From the NCBI GenBank assembly GCA_947038405.1, contig CAMQVY010000001.1:1-64000 (forward strand): DNA of 64,000 bases, given 5' to 3'. Source of the stretch: an uncultured Rikenellaceae bacterium (GTDB lineage Bacteria > Bacteroidota > Bacteroidia > Bacteroidales > Rikenellaceae). This document shows, piece by piece, positions 46,498 to 54,012 of this stretch; the first letter of the stretch is position 1, and every line of letters starts with the position of its first letter. The notes beneath the pieces were generated by a model. That model was given only the letters and a program-made list of their open reading frames with translations. It was not told where the DNA came from and made no database searches. The position numbers were made by a program, and so were the translations under genes.

Positions 46498-47193
46498 ATG
46501 GAACTTAAAAAATCACCAAAAGCAGATCTTGAAAAAAAGAAAGGTCTATTCCTAGAGATTGGCCTAATAATCTCAATTTTACTAGTAATTGGTGTCTTCT
46601 CGTATAGTCAAACTGAGAAAAACATTGAGATACTAGAACCCGAAGTACCCGTTGTTGAGACAGAAATTGTTGAAGTAACTCGCCAAGAAGAGAGACCTCC
46701 AATTGCAGTTACAACGAAACCAGTACAAGTTGTATCAAACCTAATGAACATCGTTAAGGATGATACAGAGATTACAACAGAGATGACTTTTGCAGACTTT
46801 GAAGACGAAGCAGTCTTTGCATCAGACGTTAGCCAATACGGTATTGGTGGAGGTGTTGACAATGCTGTTGATGACACTCCATGGATTGTTGTAGAGGACA
46901 TGCCTAAATTTATGGGTGGAGACCTATTGAAATTTAGAAATTGGGTGCAAAAAAGAGTGGAGTATCCAGGAATTGCAACAGATAATGGAATCCAAGGTCG
47001 TGTTGTAATTGCATTTGTAATTGAAACTGACGGAAGACTTACGAATATAGAAGTTATTCAAACTCCAGATAAATCTCTTTCTGAAGAGACTATTCGTATT
47101 TTGAAAACATCACCTAAATGGACTCCTGGAAAGCAAAGTGGAAAGTCTGTTCGTGTAAAATATACGCTACCTGTACAATTTAAGCTTTCGTAA
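46498..47193 (+). CDS. TonB family energy-transducing protein
   Basis: This 231-residue protein has a short cytoplasmic N-terminus, one membrane segment (about 18-36), a periplasmic linker (about 50-140) rich in Glu, Val and Thr rather than the usual Pro, and a C-terminal TonB domain (about 145-231) with YPGIATDNGIQGRVVIAFVI and ILKTSPKWTPGKQSGKSVRVKYTLPVQF. It links ExbBD to outer-membrane transporters. No exbB/exbD or TonB-dependent receptor gene is adjacent. Monocistronic with its own promoter and terminator. Confidence 0.92.
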   Translation: MELKKSPKADLEKKKGLFLEIGLIISILLVIGVFSYSQTEKNIEILEPEVPVVETEIVEVTRQEERPPIAVTTKPVQVVSNLMNIVKDDTEITTEMTFADFEDEAVFASDVSQYGIGGGVDNAVDDTPWIVVEDMPKFMGGDLLKFRNWVQKRVEYPGIATDNGIQGRVVIAFVIETDGRLTNIEVIQTPDKSLSEETIRILKTSPKWTPGKQSGKSVRVKYTLPVQFKLS

Positions 47194-47231
47194 TAATTGC
47201 GTGCATTATTTTGTGAGAGTAACTTAATTTA

Positions 47232-47274
47232 AAATGCACCCCAAAAGCTGAATTAAAGCTTTTGGGGTGCATTT
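47232..47274 (+). terminator. Intrinsic terminator of tonB
   Basis: Two perfect 18-base arms (47232-47249, 47257-47274) with a 7-base loop, ending in ATTTATT. Confidence 0.85.
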
Positions 47275-47335
47275 ATTACAAACATCTTTATAATGAGATG
47301 TTCAATAGAACATAAATAAAAAAATTAATTTATAA

Positions 47336-48526
47336 ATGGGTGAATTAATAGATTACAACAAAGATAAAGCCGTTCTTGTAGCTGTAATAAGAGATCGTCA
47401 ACCAGAGAGTCAAGTAATGGAATATCTTGACGAACTAGAGTTCTTAGCAGAGACAGCAGGAGTTGAGACAGTTAAACGCTTTACACAACGTCTACCCTCT
47501 CCAAGTTCACGTATCTATGTTGGACCAGGAAAACTAGACGAAATAGCTCAATATACTGAATCAAATGCTATTGGCACAATAATTTTTGATGATGAGCTTT
47601 CGCCATCTCAGACACGAAATATAGAGAAGTTATTTGAAGGTCGCCAAATTCTTGATAGAACAAGACTAATTTTAGGTATATTTGTTCAACGAGCAACTAC
47701 TGCATACGCTAAGACACAGGTGCAATTAGCACAATATGAGTACCTTTTACCACGACTTACAGGTATGTGGACCCATCTTGAGCGTCAACGAGGAGGAACA
47801 GGTACTCGCGGCGGTGCAGGAGAGAGTGAAATCGAAACAGACAGACGTATTGCAAGAAATCGTATCAGCAAATTGAAAGAAGATCTGAAAAAGATTGATA
47901 GACAGATGGCTGTTCAGAGAGGCAATAGAGGTGGTTTAGTTCGAGTTGCCCTAGTAGGTTATACAAATGTTGGGAAATCAACAATAATGAACATCATTAG
48001 TAAAAGTGAGGTATTTGCGGAGAATAAACTCTTTGCGACACTAGATACAACAGTAAGGAAAGTTGTTTTAGAGAATATGCCACTTCTACTTTCAGACACT
48101 GTGGGATTTATTAGAAAACTTCCGCATCAACTAGTGGAGTCATTTAAATCTACCCTAGATGAGGTTCGCGAAGCAGATCTATTACTTCACGTTGTTGATA
48201 TTTCGCACCCAAACTTTGACGAACAAATAGATGTCGTTAACGAAACACTTAAAGAGATTAAAGCAGGGGATAAACCTGTCTTTTTGATATTCAATAAAGT
48301 TGATGCCTTCACCTATATAAAGAAAGATGATGATGATTTAACTCCTGCGATTAAAGAAAATAGATCATTAGAGGAGCTTAAAGAGACTTGGATGGCAAAA
48401 GATACACCTTGTATATTCATCTCAGCAAAGGATCGCATTGGAATAGATAAACTCAGAGCAGATCTATACAATATGGTTAGGGAGATACATGAAGGACACT
48501 ATCCGTTTAATAATTTCCTATACTAG
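47336..48526 (+). CDS. hflX: GTPase HflX
   Basis: This 396-residue ribosome-associated GTPase has the HflX N-domain (GPGKLDEIA, DDELSPSQTRNIEK), the coiled-coil linker with RGGTGTRGGAGESEIETDRR (hallmark of HflX), and a G domain with G1 GYTNVGKST, G2/G3 DTVGF and G4 NKVDA. It splits stalled ribosomes under stress in other bacteria. The start ATG at 47336 gives a normal length. A weak hairpin follows before upp. Confidence 0.96.
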   Translation: MGELIDYNKDKAVLVAVIRDRQPESQVMEYLDELEFLAETAGVETVKRFTQRLPSPSSRIYVGPGKLDEIAQYTESNAIGTIIFDDELSPSQTRNIEKLFEGRQILDRTRLILGIFVQRATTAYAKTQVQLAQYEYLLPRLTGMWTHLERQRGGTGTRGGAGESEIETDRRIARNRISKLKEDLKKIDRQMAVQRGNRGGLVRVALVGYTNVGKSTIMNIISKSEVFAENKLFATLDTTVRKVVLENMPLLLSDTVGFIRKLPHQLVESFKSTLDEVREADLLLHVVDISHPNFDEQIDVVNETLKEIKAGDKPVFLIFNKVDAFTYIKKDDDDLTPAIKENRSLEELKETWMAKDTPCIFISAKDRIGIDKLRADLYNMVREIHEGHYPFNNFLY

Positions 48527-48542
48527 GAGATTGCTAAATAGT

Positions 48543-48575
48543 TTCTTGAAGAGTTTAATGTAAACTTTTCAAGAA
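48543..48575 (+). terminator. Possible terminator after hflX
   Basis: TTCTTGAAGAGTTT pairs with AAACTTTTCAAGAA with a single mismatch around a 5-base loop. There is no T-run (ATTTACATC). The arms resemble the AT-rich repeat family. Confidence 0.4.
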
Positions 48576-48627
48576 TTTACATCACATATATTAAGAATAT
48601 TAAGTCGATACTAAAATTATATATACT

Positions 48628-49281
48628 ATGTTACATATATTAAATGAAACCAACACAGTTCTCAACAAATTCATCGCAGAACTACGAGATGTAAATATCC
48701 AACAAGATAGCATGCGCTTCAGACGCAATCTTGAGAGAACTGGGGAGATAATGGCATATGAGATCAGTAAGACATTTGAGTATGAATCACAAGATGTAGA
48801 GACGTCTCAAGGAGAGGCTATTGTTGCGCTACAAACAGATAAAGTAGTAATTGCAACAATACTACGAGCAGGCATTCCATTTCATCAAGGTTTTTTAAAC
48901 TACTTCGATGATGCTCAAAGCTCTTTTATATCATCATATCGCAAGTATAGCAAGGATAACTCTTTCAACATCAAGGTTGAATATATATCTTGTGGTGACA
49001 TTACAGATAAAATATTAATTCTAGTTGATCCAATGTTGGCCACAGGCTCATCTCTACTTCTTGCCTACAACGCACTCATAGAGAAAGGCGGAATTCCCAA
49101 ACATACACATATAGCTACATGTGTTGCAAGCGAAGAGGGCATTGAGTATGTAACAAAACACGTATCACCTGAAAATGTTACAGTTTGGAGCTGTGCTGTA
49201 GATTCGGAACTAACAGTAAAGTCATACATTGTTCCAGGCATTGGTGATGCTGGAGATCTAGCTTACGGAGATAAATTATAG
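48628..49281 (+). CDS. upp: Uracil phosphoribosyltransferase
   Basis: This 217-residue salvage enzyme makes UMP from uracil and PRPP. The PRPP-binding loop ILVDPMLATGSS is intact. The uracil-binding C-terminal segment YIVPGIGDAGDLAYG is present. Length is close to bacterial Upp. It ends at a strong bidirectional terminator, after which the phage-like segment begins on the opposite strand. Confidence 0.96.
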   Translation: MLHILNETNTVLNKFIAELRDVNIQQDSMRFRRNLERTGEIMAYEISKTFEYESQDVETSQGEAIVALQTDKVVIATILRAGIPFHQGFLNYFDDAQSSFISSYRKYSKDNSFNIKVEYISCGDITDKILILVDPMLATGSSLLLAYNALIEKGGIPKHTHIATCVASEEGIEYVTKHVSPENVTVWSCAVDSELTVKSYIVPGIGDAGDLAYGDKL

Positions 49282-49295
49282 AGTAGACTACATAT

Positions 49296-49348
49296 AAAAA
49301 AAGGATCAGATTACTCGCTTTTATACGTTATAATCTGATCCTTTTTTT
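49296..49348. terminator. Bidirectional terminator between upp and the terminase gene
   Basis: Two perfect 18-base arms (49296-49313, 49331-49348), including GGATCAGATTA, with flanking A- and T-runs, serve both convergent genes. Confidence 0.85.
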
Positions 49349-49370
49349 ATATATTATTTGATCTAGTCTA

Positions 49371-50810
49371 TTATCCTGAGAATCTTATTGCTTTGACTCT
49401 TTTACTAATTGAATCAACGACTTCCCTCTCAACTATTCCTGTCAACACATCAGGAGCATCGTGCCATCTATTGGCATGGTATTCTCGTTTATAGCTTGTA
49501 ATATGATTATATAAATCATTCCATCTCACTCTCCAATCCAGAGGCATCCGAATATATGTTGTAACGGTTGATGAGTTTGAGATAATTCTAGCCTCCTTAT
49601 TTCCACTTTGGTGAAACCACTCTATCTTCGCCATTGGAGTCAACCTTGCAACAGCTCTTGCAAATCCCCTTCCTCCATTATTACTCTCAACAGCAACAAC
49701 CCTTGTTTTAGAGGCGTTAATCATATTAGCCACCATTGGTTCGGTTTTTTCCATTGGCTCACGAGAGTAGACGATATCTGTTATATATACTATGCCGGCT
49801 CGATCTACTTGATATGATATTGAACATAAGTAGTCATCTCCCGTATCAGCCGTATCTGTATAGTTCGCCAGTTTTACAATATCCGATGGGAGTATTGTAT
49901 ATGTAATGAAATTATTTCCATATAATAATCCATGTGCTGAAGATGGTTTCCCTTGGTACATACAAGCGAATCTTATTGGATCGAGGTTTTGTTTCTCTTT
50001 TAGCAACTCTAAGTTATGCCTAGCACTCCATAATGGAGCTCCAATTTTTCGCGGATCTATTTGATATGGCTCACCCTCTTTTATCGCCTCAAAGTTTAGC
50101 AGATACCACCCTTTAAATCCTTTTTTAATCTGTTTCCAATTTGTCAATTGAATCATAGGTTCTATTGATGTTAACTTACCAATCAAATCCTCCTCATGCC
50201 ACCTCGTAAATACAATTAACTCCGAAGAGGTATTGTGCATTCTTGTCTTCACAACAGAGGTATACCACTCCCAACAGTTCTCTCTAATAGTTGGAGAATT
50301 TGCCTCCATTGCATCTTTATAAAGGTCATCTAATATAAATACATCGACTTGATTCCCCGTCAAAGATCCTTCACGTCCTACACTCATAAGTTCACCGTTG
50401 TAACCAATAATCTCGACTTGATCTGCCGTACGGATATAATTTACAGAGTTAGCGGATCTATTTTTAAGGCTTTTAATCGTAGTATTAGGAAATATCTCCG
50501 TGTACTCTTTAGAATCGATTAATCTTTGAACTCTACGATTAAATCTATTTGCCAAAGTCCCACTATATGATGCAATTGCAACTCTTAGTTCTGGGTTTAA
50601 TCCAAGCATATATGCAGGAAGAAGTACAGAGGCACCGAGCGATTTTCCGTGTTGTGGCGGAATCGACACGATTAATTTTTTTATTTTTCTAGTTGCAAAT
50701 GCTTCCAAAATTCTATAATAAGATTTATGAAATTTTGTTGATTGCAAATAAGGAGCGACCAGTTCAGTGTATTGCTGAAAGGCTATTTCCGCTCTATTAA
50801 TTTTAGGCAT
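49371..50810 (-). CDS. Phage terminase large subunit (TerL)
   Basis: This 479-residue DNA-packaging motor protein looks intact. The ATPase domain has Walker A PPQHGKS (Lys56), Walker B VDVFILDD (Asp161/Asp162) and the FTRWHEEDL coupling-type motif near 201-209. The RNase H-like nuclease domain shows acidic residues in YTDTADTGDD (Asp319), VVAVESNNGG (Glu375) and HDAPDVL near the C-terminus. No small terminase, portal, capsid or tail gene is present nearby: it stands between upp and rpmH, accompanied only by a small unknown gene and a repressor. It is either a prophage remnant or a retained gene; all motifs being intact argues against long neutral decay. Confidence 0.9.
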   Translation of the reverse strand: MPKINRAEIAFQQYTELVAPYLQSTKFHKSYYRILEAFATRKIKKLIVSIPPQHGKSLGASVLLPAYMLGLNPELRVAIASYSGTLANRFNRRVQRLIDSKEYTEIFPNTTIKSLKNRSANSVNYIRTADQVEIIGYNGELMSVGREGSLTGNQVDVFILDDLYKDAMEANSPTIRENCWEWYTSVVKTRMHNTSSELIVFTRWHEEDLIGKLTSIEPMIQLTNWKQIKKGFKGWYLLNFEAIKEGEPYQIDPRKIGAPLWSARHNLELLKEKQNLDPIRFACMYQGKPSSAHGLLYGNNFITYTILPSDIVKLANYTDTADTGDDYLCSISYQVDRAGIVYITDIVYSREPMEKTEPMVANMINASKTRVVAVESNNGGRGFARAVARLTPMAKIEWFHQSGNKEARIISNSSTVTTYIRMPLDWRVRWNDLYNHITSYKREYHANRWHDAPDVLTGIVEREVVDSISKRVKAIRFSG

Positions 50811-51154
50811 TTATTAGATTATTGAATAGGTTATGTTTGTGGTGGAGTGTTGTGGGCTTTATTGAGCGTCCCCAAAGATAGGATTTAAAGATACACCACA
50901 ATTAAGAAACTATTTAAACTCAACATCACGCATCTACGACTATTATCAATAATTGATAGTCCTCGGTATTCGAGGGCTCAATTGACCATAGTAATCGAGA
51001 TTTGATTAGTTACAATACGATTTAAAAAGTTATTAACTTGAATTCACAGGAGCGTCCTCAGATATGGGAATAATTCATTGCACTCCACCACTAACCTAGA
51101 TATGATTATATATGAAAGATCTATTGATCAATTATTAAACTTCTATAAAGTTTC
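50811..51154. other. 344-base gap with inverted repeats and a hairpin
   Basis: No coding gene is seen. GTGGTGGAGTG (50839-50849) and CACTCCACCAC (51081-51091) are exact complements in a longer imperfect inverted repeat of about 23 bases. Inside, GAGCGTCC occurs twice in direct orientation (50864-50871, 51050-51057). A compact hairpin region contains TATCAAT-A-ATTGATA (50944-50958) and CCTCG-GTATT-CGAGG (50961-50975). It could be a structured leader of the terminase transcript, a small RNA or a relic of a mobile element. Confidence 0.5.
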
Positions 51155-51457
51155 TTACTCTATCAAATTTATGGGTAAAAACTCTTTAAACTCCTGCCAT
51201 GAAAAGCTATTATATACTTCACCCTCTCTTTGGTATGTTTTAAACTCCCACCATACAGGGGTAACATCAATAATTATATCGTGTGCGCCCTCAGGCAATA
51301 CAATAGTTTTTTTATCTATTATGAGAGATGTAATAAGAGTTGAGTATAAATCCTCTGTATCATACTCAATTGATCCAGAGAAAAAGTACTTTTGATCTAT
51401 ATCTACAAGCAATTGCTCTGCAATATCTTTGTATATTTTATCAGTTATTATTAGCAT
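51155..51457 (-). CDS. Hypothetical 100-residue protein in phage-like segment
   Basis: I do not recognise the family. The protein is acidic, without signal peptide or membrane segments. It has an aromatic motif PVWWEFKTYQREG around residues 67-79 and a C-terminal SWQEFKEFLP. It lies upstream of the terminase on the same strand and divergent from the S24 repressor, so it would be the first gene under repressor-controlled transcription if the region works like a phage switch. A reading frame on the opposite strand overlaps it but has no recognisable feature. Confidence 0.55.
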   Translation of the reverse strand: MLIITDKIYKDIAEQLLVDIDQKYFFSGSIEYDTEDLYSTLITSLIIDKKTIVLPEGAHDIIIDVTPVWWEFKTYQREGEVYNSFSWQEFKEFLPINLIE

Positions 51458-51507
51458 GATTAAATTTTATATCATTATTTGAACATAGAGGAGTTTAGAC
51501 TGGCATA

Positions 51508-51527
51508 ATAAATGTTTATACATTTAT
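51508..51527. promoter_or_regulatory. Candidate operator of the XRE/S24 repressor
   Basis: ATAAATG and CATTTAT form a perfect 7-base inverted repeat with a 6-base spacer (TTTATA). It lies between the divergent unknown gene and the repressor gene, just upstream of the repressor promoter. Assignment as operator is inference. Confidence 0.35.
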
Positions 51528-51537
51528 GACGTTAATG

Positions 51538-51568
51538 TTGCTAATGTAAGTTAGAAATATTAACTTTG
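51538..51568 (+). promoter_or_regulatory. Candidate promoter of the XRE/S24 repressor gene
   Basis: TTG (51538-51540) is followed after 20 bases by TAACTTTG (51561-51568), an exact -7 match, 68 bases before the start codon. Confidence 0.5.
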
Positions 51569-51636
51569 CACTACAAAGATACATTCAATTATTGTATTTC
51601 CAAATAAAAAATTGGATTAATTTACAAATATAACTT

Positions 51637-52308
51637 ATGAAAACACGTATTAAGCTATTACGCAAAGAGTTAGGAATGACTCAAGAAGTCTTTGCAAAAC
51701 ACCTTGGGATAGGCAAAAGTGCCCTATCTATGATTGAAACAGGAAAAGCATCCTTATCTGAACGAAATAAAAATATATTAATTCAAGATTTGAACGTCAA
51801 TCCAGATTGGATCGAAGGTGGCATTGGCGAAATGCTTAATGCACCTAAAGATGTAGTAACATTCAAGAGAGGTCGAGAGAACACATTACCATTGCAGAGC
51901 GTACCACTATATAACATTGAGGGAACGGCTGGACTGATCCCCCTTTTTATGGACTCATCTAACGCAGAACCGATAGACTACATCCACATACCTAACTTAC
52001 CAAAATGCGATGGAGCGATCTATATTGTTGGAGACAGTATGTATCCACTTCTTAAGAGTGGAGATATAATTTTGTATAAAAAGATTAATAATATTGATGA
52101 TATTTTTTGGGGTGATATGTACCTACTCTCTGTTGATATAGATGGCGAGGAGTACGTTACGGTGAAATATATTCAGAAATCAGACAAAGAAGGTTTTGTT
52201 AAATTAGTTAGCCAAAATCAGTATCATGGAGATAAAGATGTTGAGATCTCACGCATTCGAGCACTAGCATTTATCAAGGCTAGTATCAGGATGAACTCCA
52301 TGGGTTAA
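51637..52308 (+). CDS. XRE-family repressor with S24 (LexA/CI-like) peptidase domain
   Basis: This 223-residue regulator has an N-terminal helix-turn-helix (about 10-50, MTQEVFAKHLGIGKSALSMIE) and a C-terminal S24 domain. The catalytic Ser134 is in VGDSMYP and Lys177 in VTVKYI. An Ala-Gly pair (residues 98-99, GTAGL) precedes the Ser by 35 residues, the spacing seen for the self-cleavage site of LexA and lambda CI. It therefore has the hallmarks of a DNA-damage-inducible autocleaving repressor. It is divergent from the unknown gene and terminase, consistent with a phage immunity switch. Confidence 0.88.
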   Translation: MKTRIKLLRKELGMTQEVFAKHLGIGKSALSMIETGKASLSERNKNILIQDLNVNPDWIEGGIGEMLNAPKDVVTFKRGRENTLPLQSVPLYNIEGTAGLIPLFMDSSNAEPIDYIHIPNLPKCDGAIYIVGDSMYPLLKSGDIILYKKINNIDDIFWGDMYLLSVDIDGEEYVTVKYIQKSDKEGFVKLVSQNQYHGDKDVEISRIRALAFIKASIRMNSMG

Positions 52309-52309
52309 A

Positions 52310-52342
52310 ACACTGTTATATTGGGCAATATCGTCAGTGGTT
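52310..52342 (+). terminator. Possible terminator of the S24 repressor gene
   Basis: ATATTG-GG-CAATAT forms the inner stem, with CACTG/CAGTG pairing outside. There is no T-run. Confidence 0.4.
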
Positions 52343-52425
52343 AAACAATATTTACATACTTAACTTTGAAATAGCAAGAATTTATCATAAAAAGCAAAGA
52401 ATTTACAAAAAATAAATAAATATAT

Positions 52426-52456
52426 TTTGCAAAGAAAAAATAATATCATACCTTTG
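52426..52456 (+). promoter_or_regulatory. rpmH promoter (Bacteroidota type)
   Basis: TTTG (52426-52429), 19 bases, then TACCTTTG (52449-52456) is a perfect consensus. It is 88 bases before the rpmH start. A further TAACTTTG at 52361-52368 could be a second, weaker promoter. Confidence 0.8.
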
Positions 52457-52543
52457 CCAACCGTAAGGAGATGCTAACATTTAGGTGATTAGCACCACCA
52501 AATAAGAGTAAATAATATAAATATATAGTAAAATATACAGAAA

Positions 52544-52699
52544 ATGAAAAGGACCTTTCAACCATCTCTAAAAAAGAGAATTAATAAGCACGGATTTCGC
52601 CATAGAATGTCAACTGCTAACGGACGTAAGGTTCTTGCGGCTAGAAGAGCAAAAGGCAGAAAGAAACTAACTGTTTCAGACGAATCTCTTGCTAAATAG
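52544..52699 (+). CDS. rpmH: 50S ribosomal protein L34
   Basis: This gene encodes a 51-residue, very basic protein with the L34 pattern: [20 protein letters not shown], then [22 protein letters not shown] and a short acidic tail. It has a consensus promoter 88 bases upstream and its own terminator, so it is a single-gene unit. The rnpA gene, which follows rpmH in many bacteria, is not adjacent. Confidence 0.97.
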   Translation: MKRTFQPSLKKRINKHGFRHRMSTANGRKVLAARRAKGRKKLTVSDESLAK

Positions 52700-52735
52700 T
52701 TTTTAGCATAGCAGCTTATTCTAGGATAAAAATAT

Positions 52736-52772
52736 GGAGCTAACCGTAGATTGTATGGTTTAGCTCCTTTTT
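52736..52772 (+). terminator. Intrinsic terminator of rpmH
   Basis: GGAGCTAACC pairs with GGTTTAGCTCC (one bulge), followed by five T. It overlaps a TTG that could otherwise extend mqnE upstream. Confidence 0.8.
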
Positions 52773-52794
52773 GTTGTATATATTAGGTTTCATT

Positions 52795-53898
52795 ATGAAG
52801 TTAGATGATTTTGATATTTGCGAGGATATTAAAAAGATTGGTTACAACGTACTAAACTTTAAACGCATAACTGATAGTGACGCTCTCCTTTTATGGGACA
52901 AAGCTCCATTACCATTTTTGGGTTTCCTTGCTAGCGCTGTAAAGCGTAGTAAAAGTGGAAATGAAGTCTACTATAATCGTAATTTTCACGTTGAACCAAC
53001 AAATGTATGTCTATTTAACTGTCGCTTTTGCTCATACAAGCGTGGAGCAGACTCTCCTGATGCATGGAATTACTCTCTTGAAGAGATTGAGACCATTGTA
53101 AAAGAGCGATCTAAGAGTTATATAACAGAGGTACATATCGTTGGAGGAGTACATCCACAACACACAATAGAGTACTACTGTGAGATGATTCACAGAGTAA
53201 AAGCAATCATGCCATGGGTTTCTATCAAAGCCTTTACTGCGATAGAACTAGCTTATATGATTGAGAAGGCAGGCATTAGCTATGAGGCTGGGCTTCTAAT
53301 GCTCAAAGAGTCTGGAATGTCAGCAATACCTGGAGGTGGAGCAGAAATTTTCAATGAAGATATAAGATCAAAAATATGTCCTGACAAAGGAGATAGTAAG
53401 CAGTGGTTAAAAATCCATGAAGTTGCTCACAAATTAGGCATTACAACAAATGCAACAATTCTATATGGTCATATTGAGAGTGTTGCAGATAGAATTGATC
53501 ACTTGAGAAGGATTCGTGAATTGCAAGATTTACATAGTGGATTCAACGCTTTCATACCATTAAAATATCGCAATTTTGGAAATAGTATGTCTGAAATAGG
53601 TGAAGTTAGTGTTATTGAGGATATGAAAATGATGGCACTAAGTCGCATATATTTGGACAATGTACCACACATCAAAGCCTACTGGCCTATGCTTGGAAAG
53701 AACACAACCGAACTATTACTCACTTTTGGTGCAGATGATATTGATGGAACGATCGATGACTCAACAAAGATATACTCAATGGCTGGAGCTGAAGATCAAA
53801 CACCAACGATGAGTGTTGATGAGTTAATAGGTCTAGTTTCTAAAGCAGGTTACGTGGCAGTAGAGCGAGATACTTTTTACAATAAAATTAATTTATAG
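52795..53898 (+). CDS. mqnE: Aminofutalosine synthase MqnE
   Basis: This 367-residue radical SAM enzyme adds to the enolpyruvyl group of the chorismate-derived intermediate and forms aminofutalosine, in the futalosine route to menaquinone. The cluster motif EPTNVCLFNCRFCSY places Cys72, Cys76 and Cys79. Later family motifs are GGGAEIF, KAYWPMLGKNTTELLL and FGADDIDGTIDD, which distinguish MqnE from MqnC and CofH. I start at ATG 52795. The upstream TTG at 52771 lies in the rpmH terminator. Other mqn genes are not in this window. Confidence 0.92.
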   Translation: MKLDDFDICEDIKKIGYNVLNFKRITDSDALLLWDKAPLPFLGFLASAVKRSKSGNEVYYNRNFHVEPTNVCLFNCRFCSYKRGADSPDAWNYSLEEIETIVKERSKSYITEVHIVGGVHPQHTIEYYCEMIHRVKAIMPWVSIKAFTAIELAYMIEKAGISYEAGLLMLKESGMSAIPGGGAEIFNEDIRSKICPDKGDSKQWLKIHEVAHKLGITTNATILYGHIESVADRIDHLRRIRELQDLHSGFNAFIPLKYRNFGNSMSEIGEVSVIEDMKMMALSRIYLDNVPHIKAYWPMLGKNTTELLLTFGADDIDGTIDDSTKIYSMAGAEDQTPTMSVDELIGLVSKAGYVAVERDTFYNKINL

Positions 53899-53956
53899 CT
53901 AAAACTACCTGTTATATAAAATGTTAAGAAGTTAGTTCTCTTTACTTATAAATAGG

Positions 53957-53986
53957 TTTGTTAACGGTAAAAAATTAATATATTTG
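53957..53986 (+). promoter_or_regulatory. Promoter for PASTA-rluD operon
   Basis: TTTG (53957-53960), 18 bases, then TATATTTG (53979-53986), 26 bases before the start codon. Confidence 0.65.
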
Positions 53987-54012
53987 CAAATAACACTATT
54001 ATATCAAATTTT

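Noticed and set aside
51078-51395. Plus-strand 105-codon frame opposite the small unknown gene
   Set aside because: It overlaps the minus-strand gene almost entirely, has no recognisable motif, and the minus-strand frame fits the terminase direction better. Neither is certain.
52771-52794. TTG start for mqnE, eight codons upstream
   Set aside because: It lies in the T-run end of the rpmH terminator; the ATG at 52795 is a normal start.
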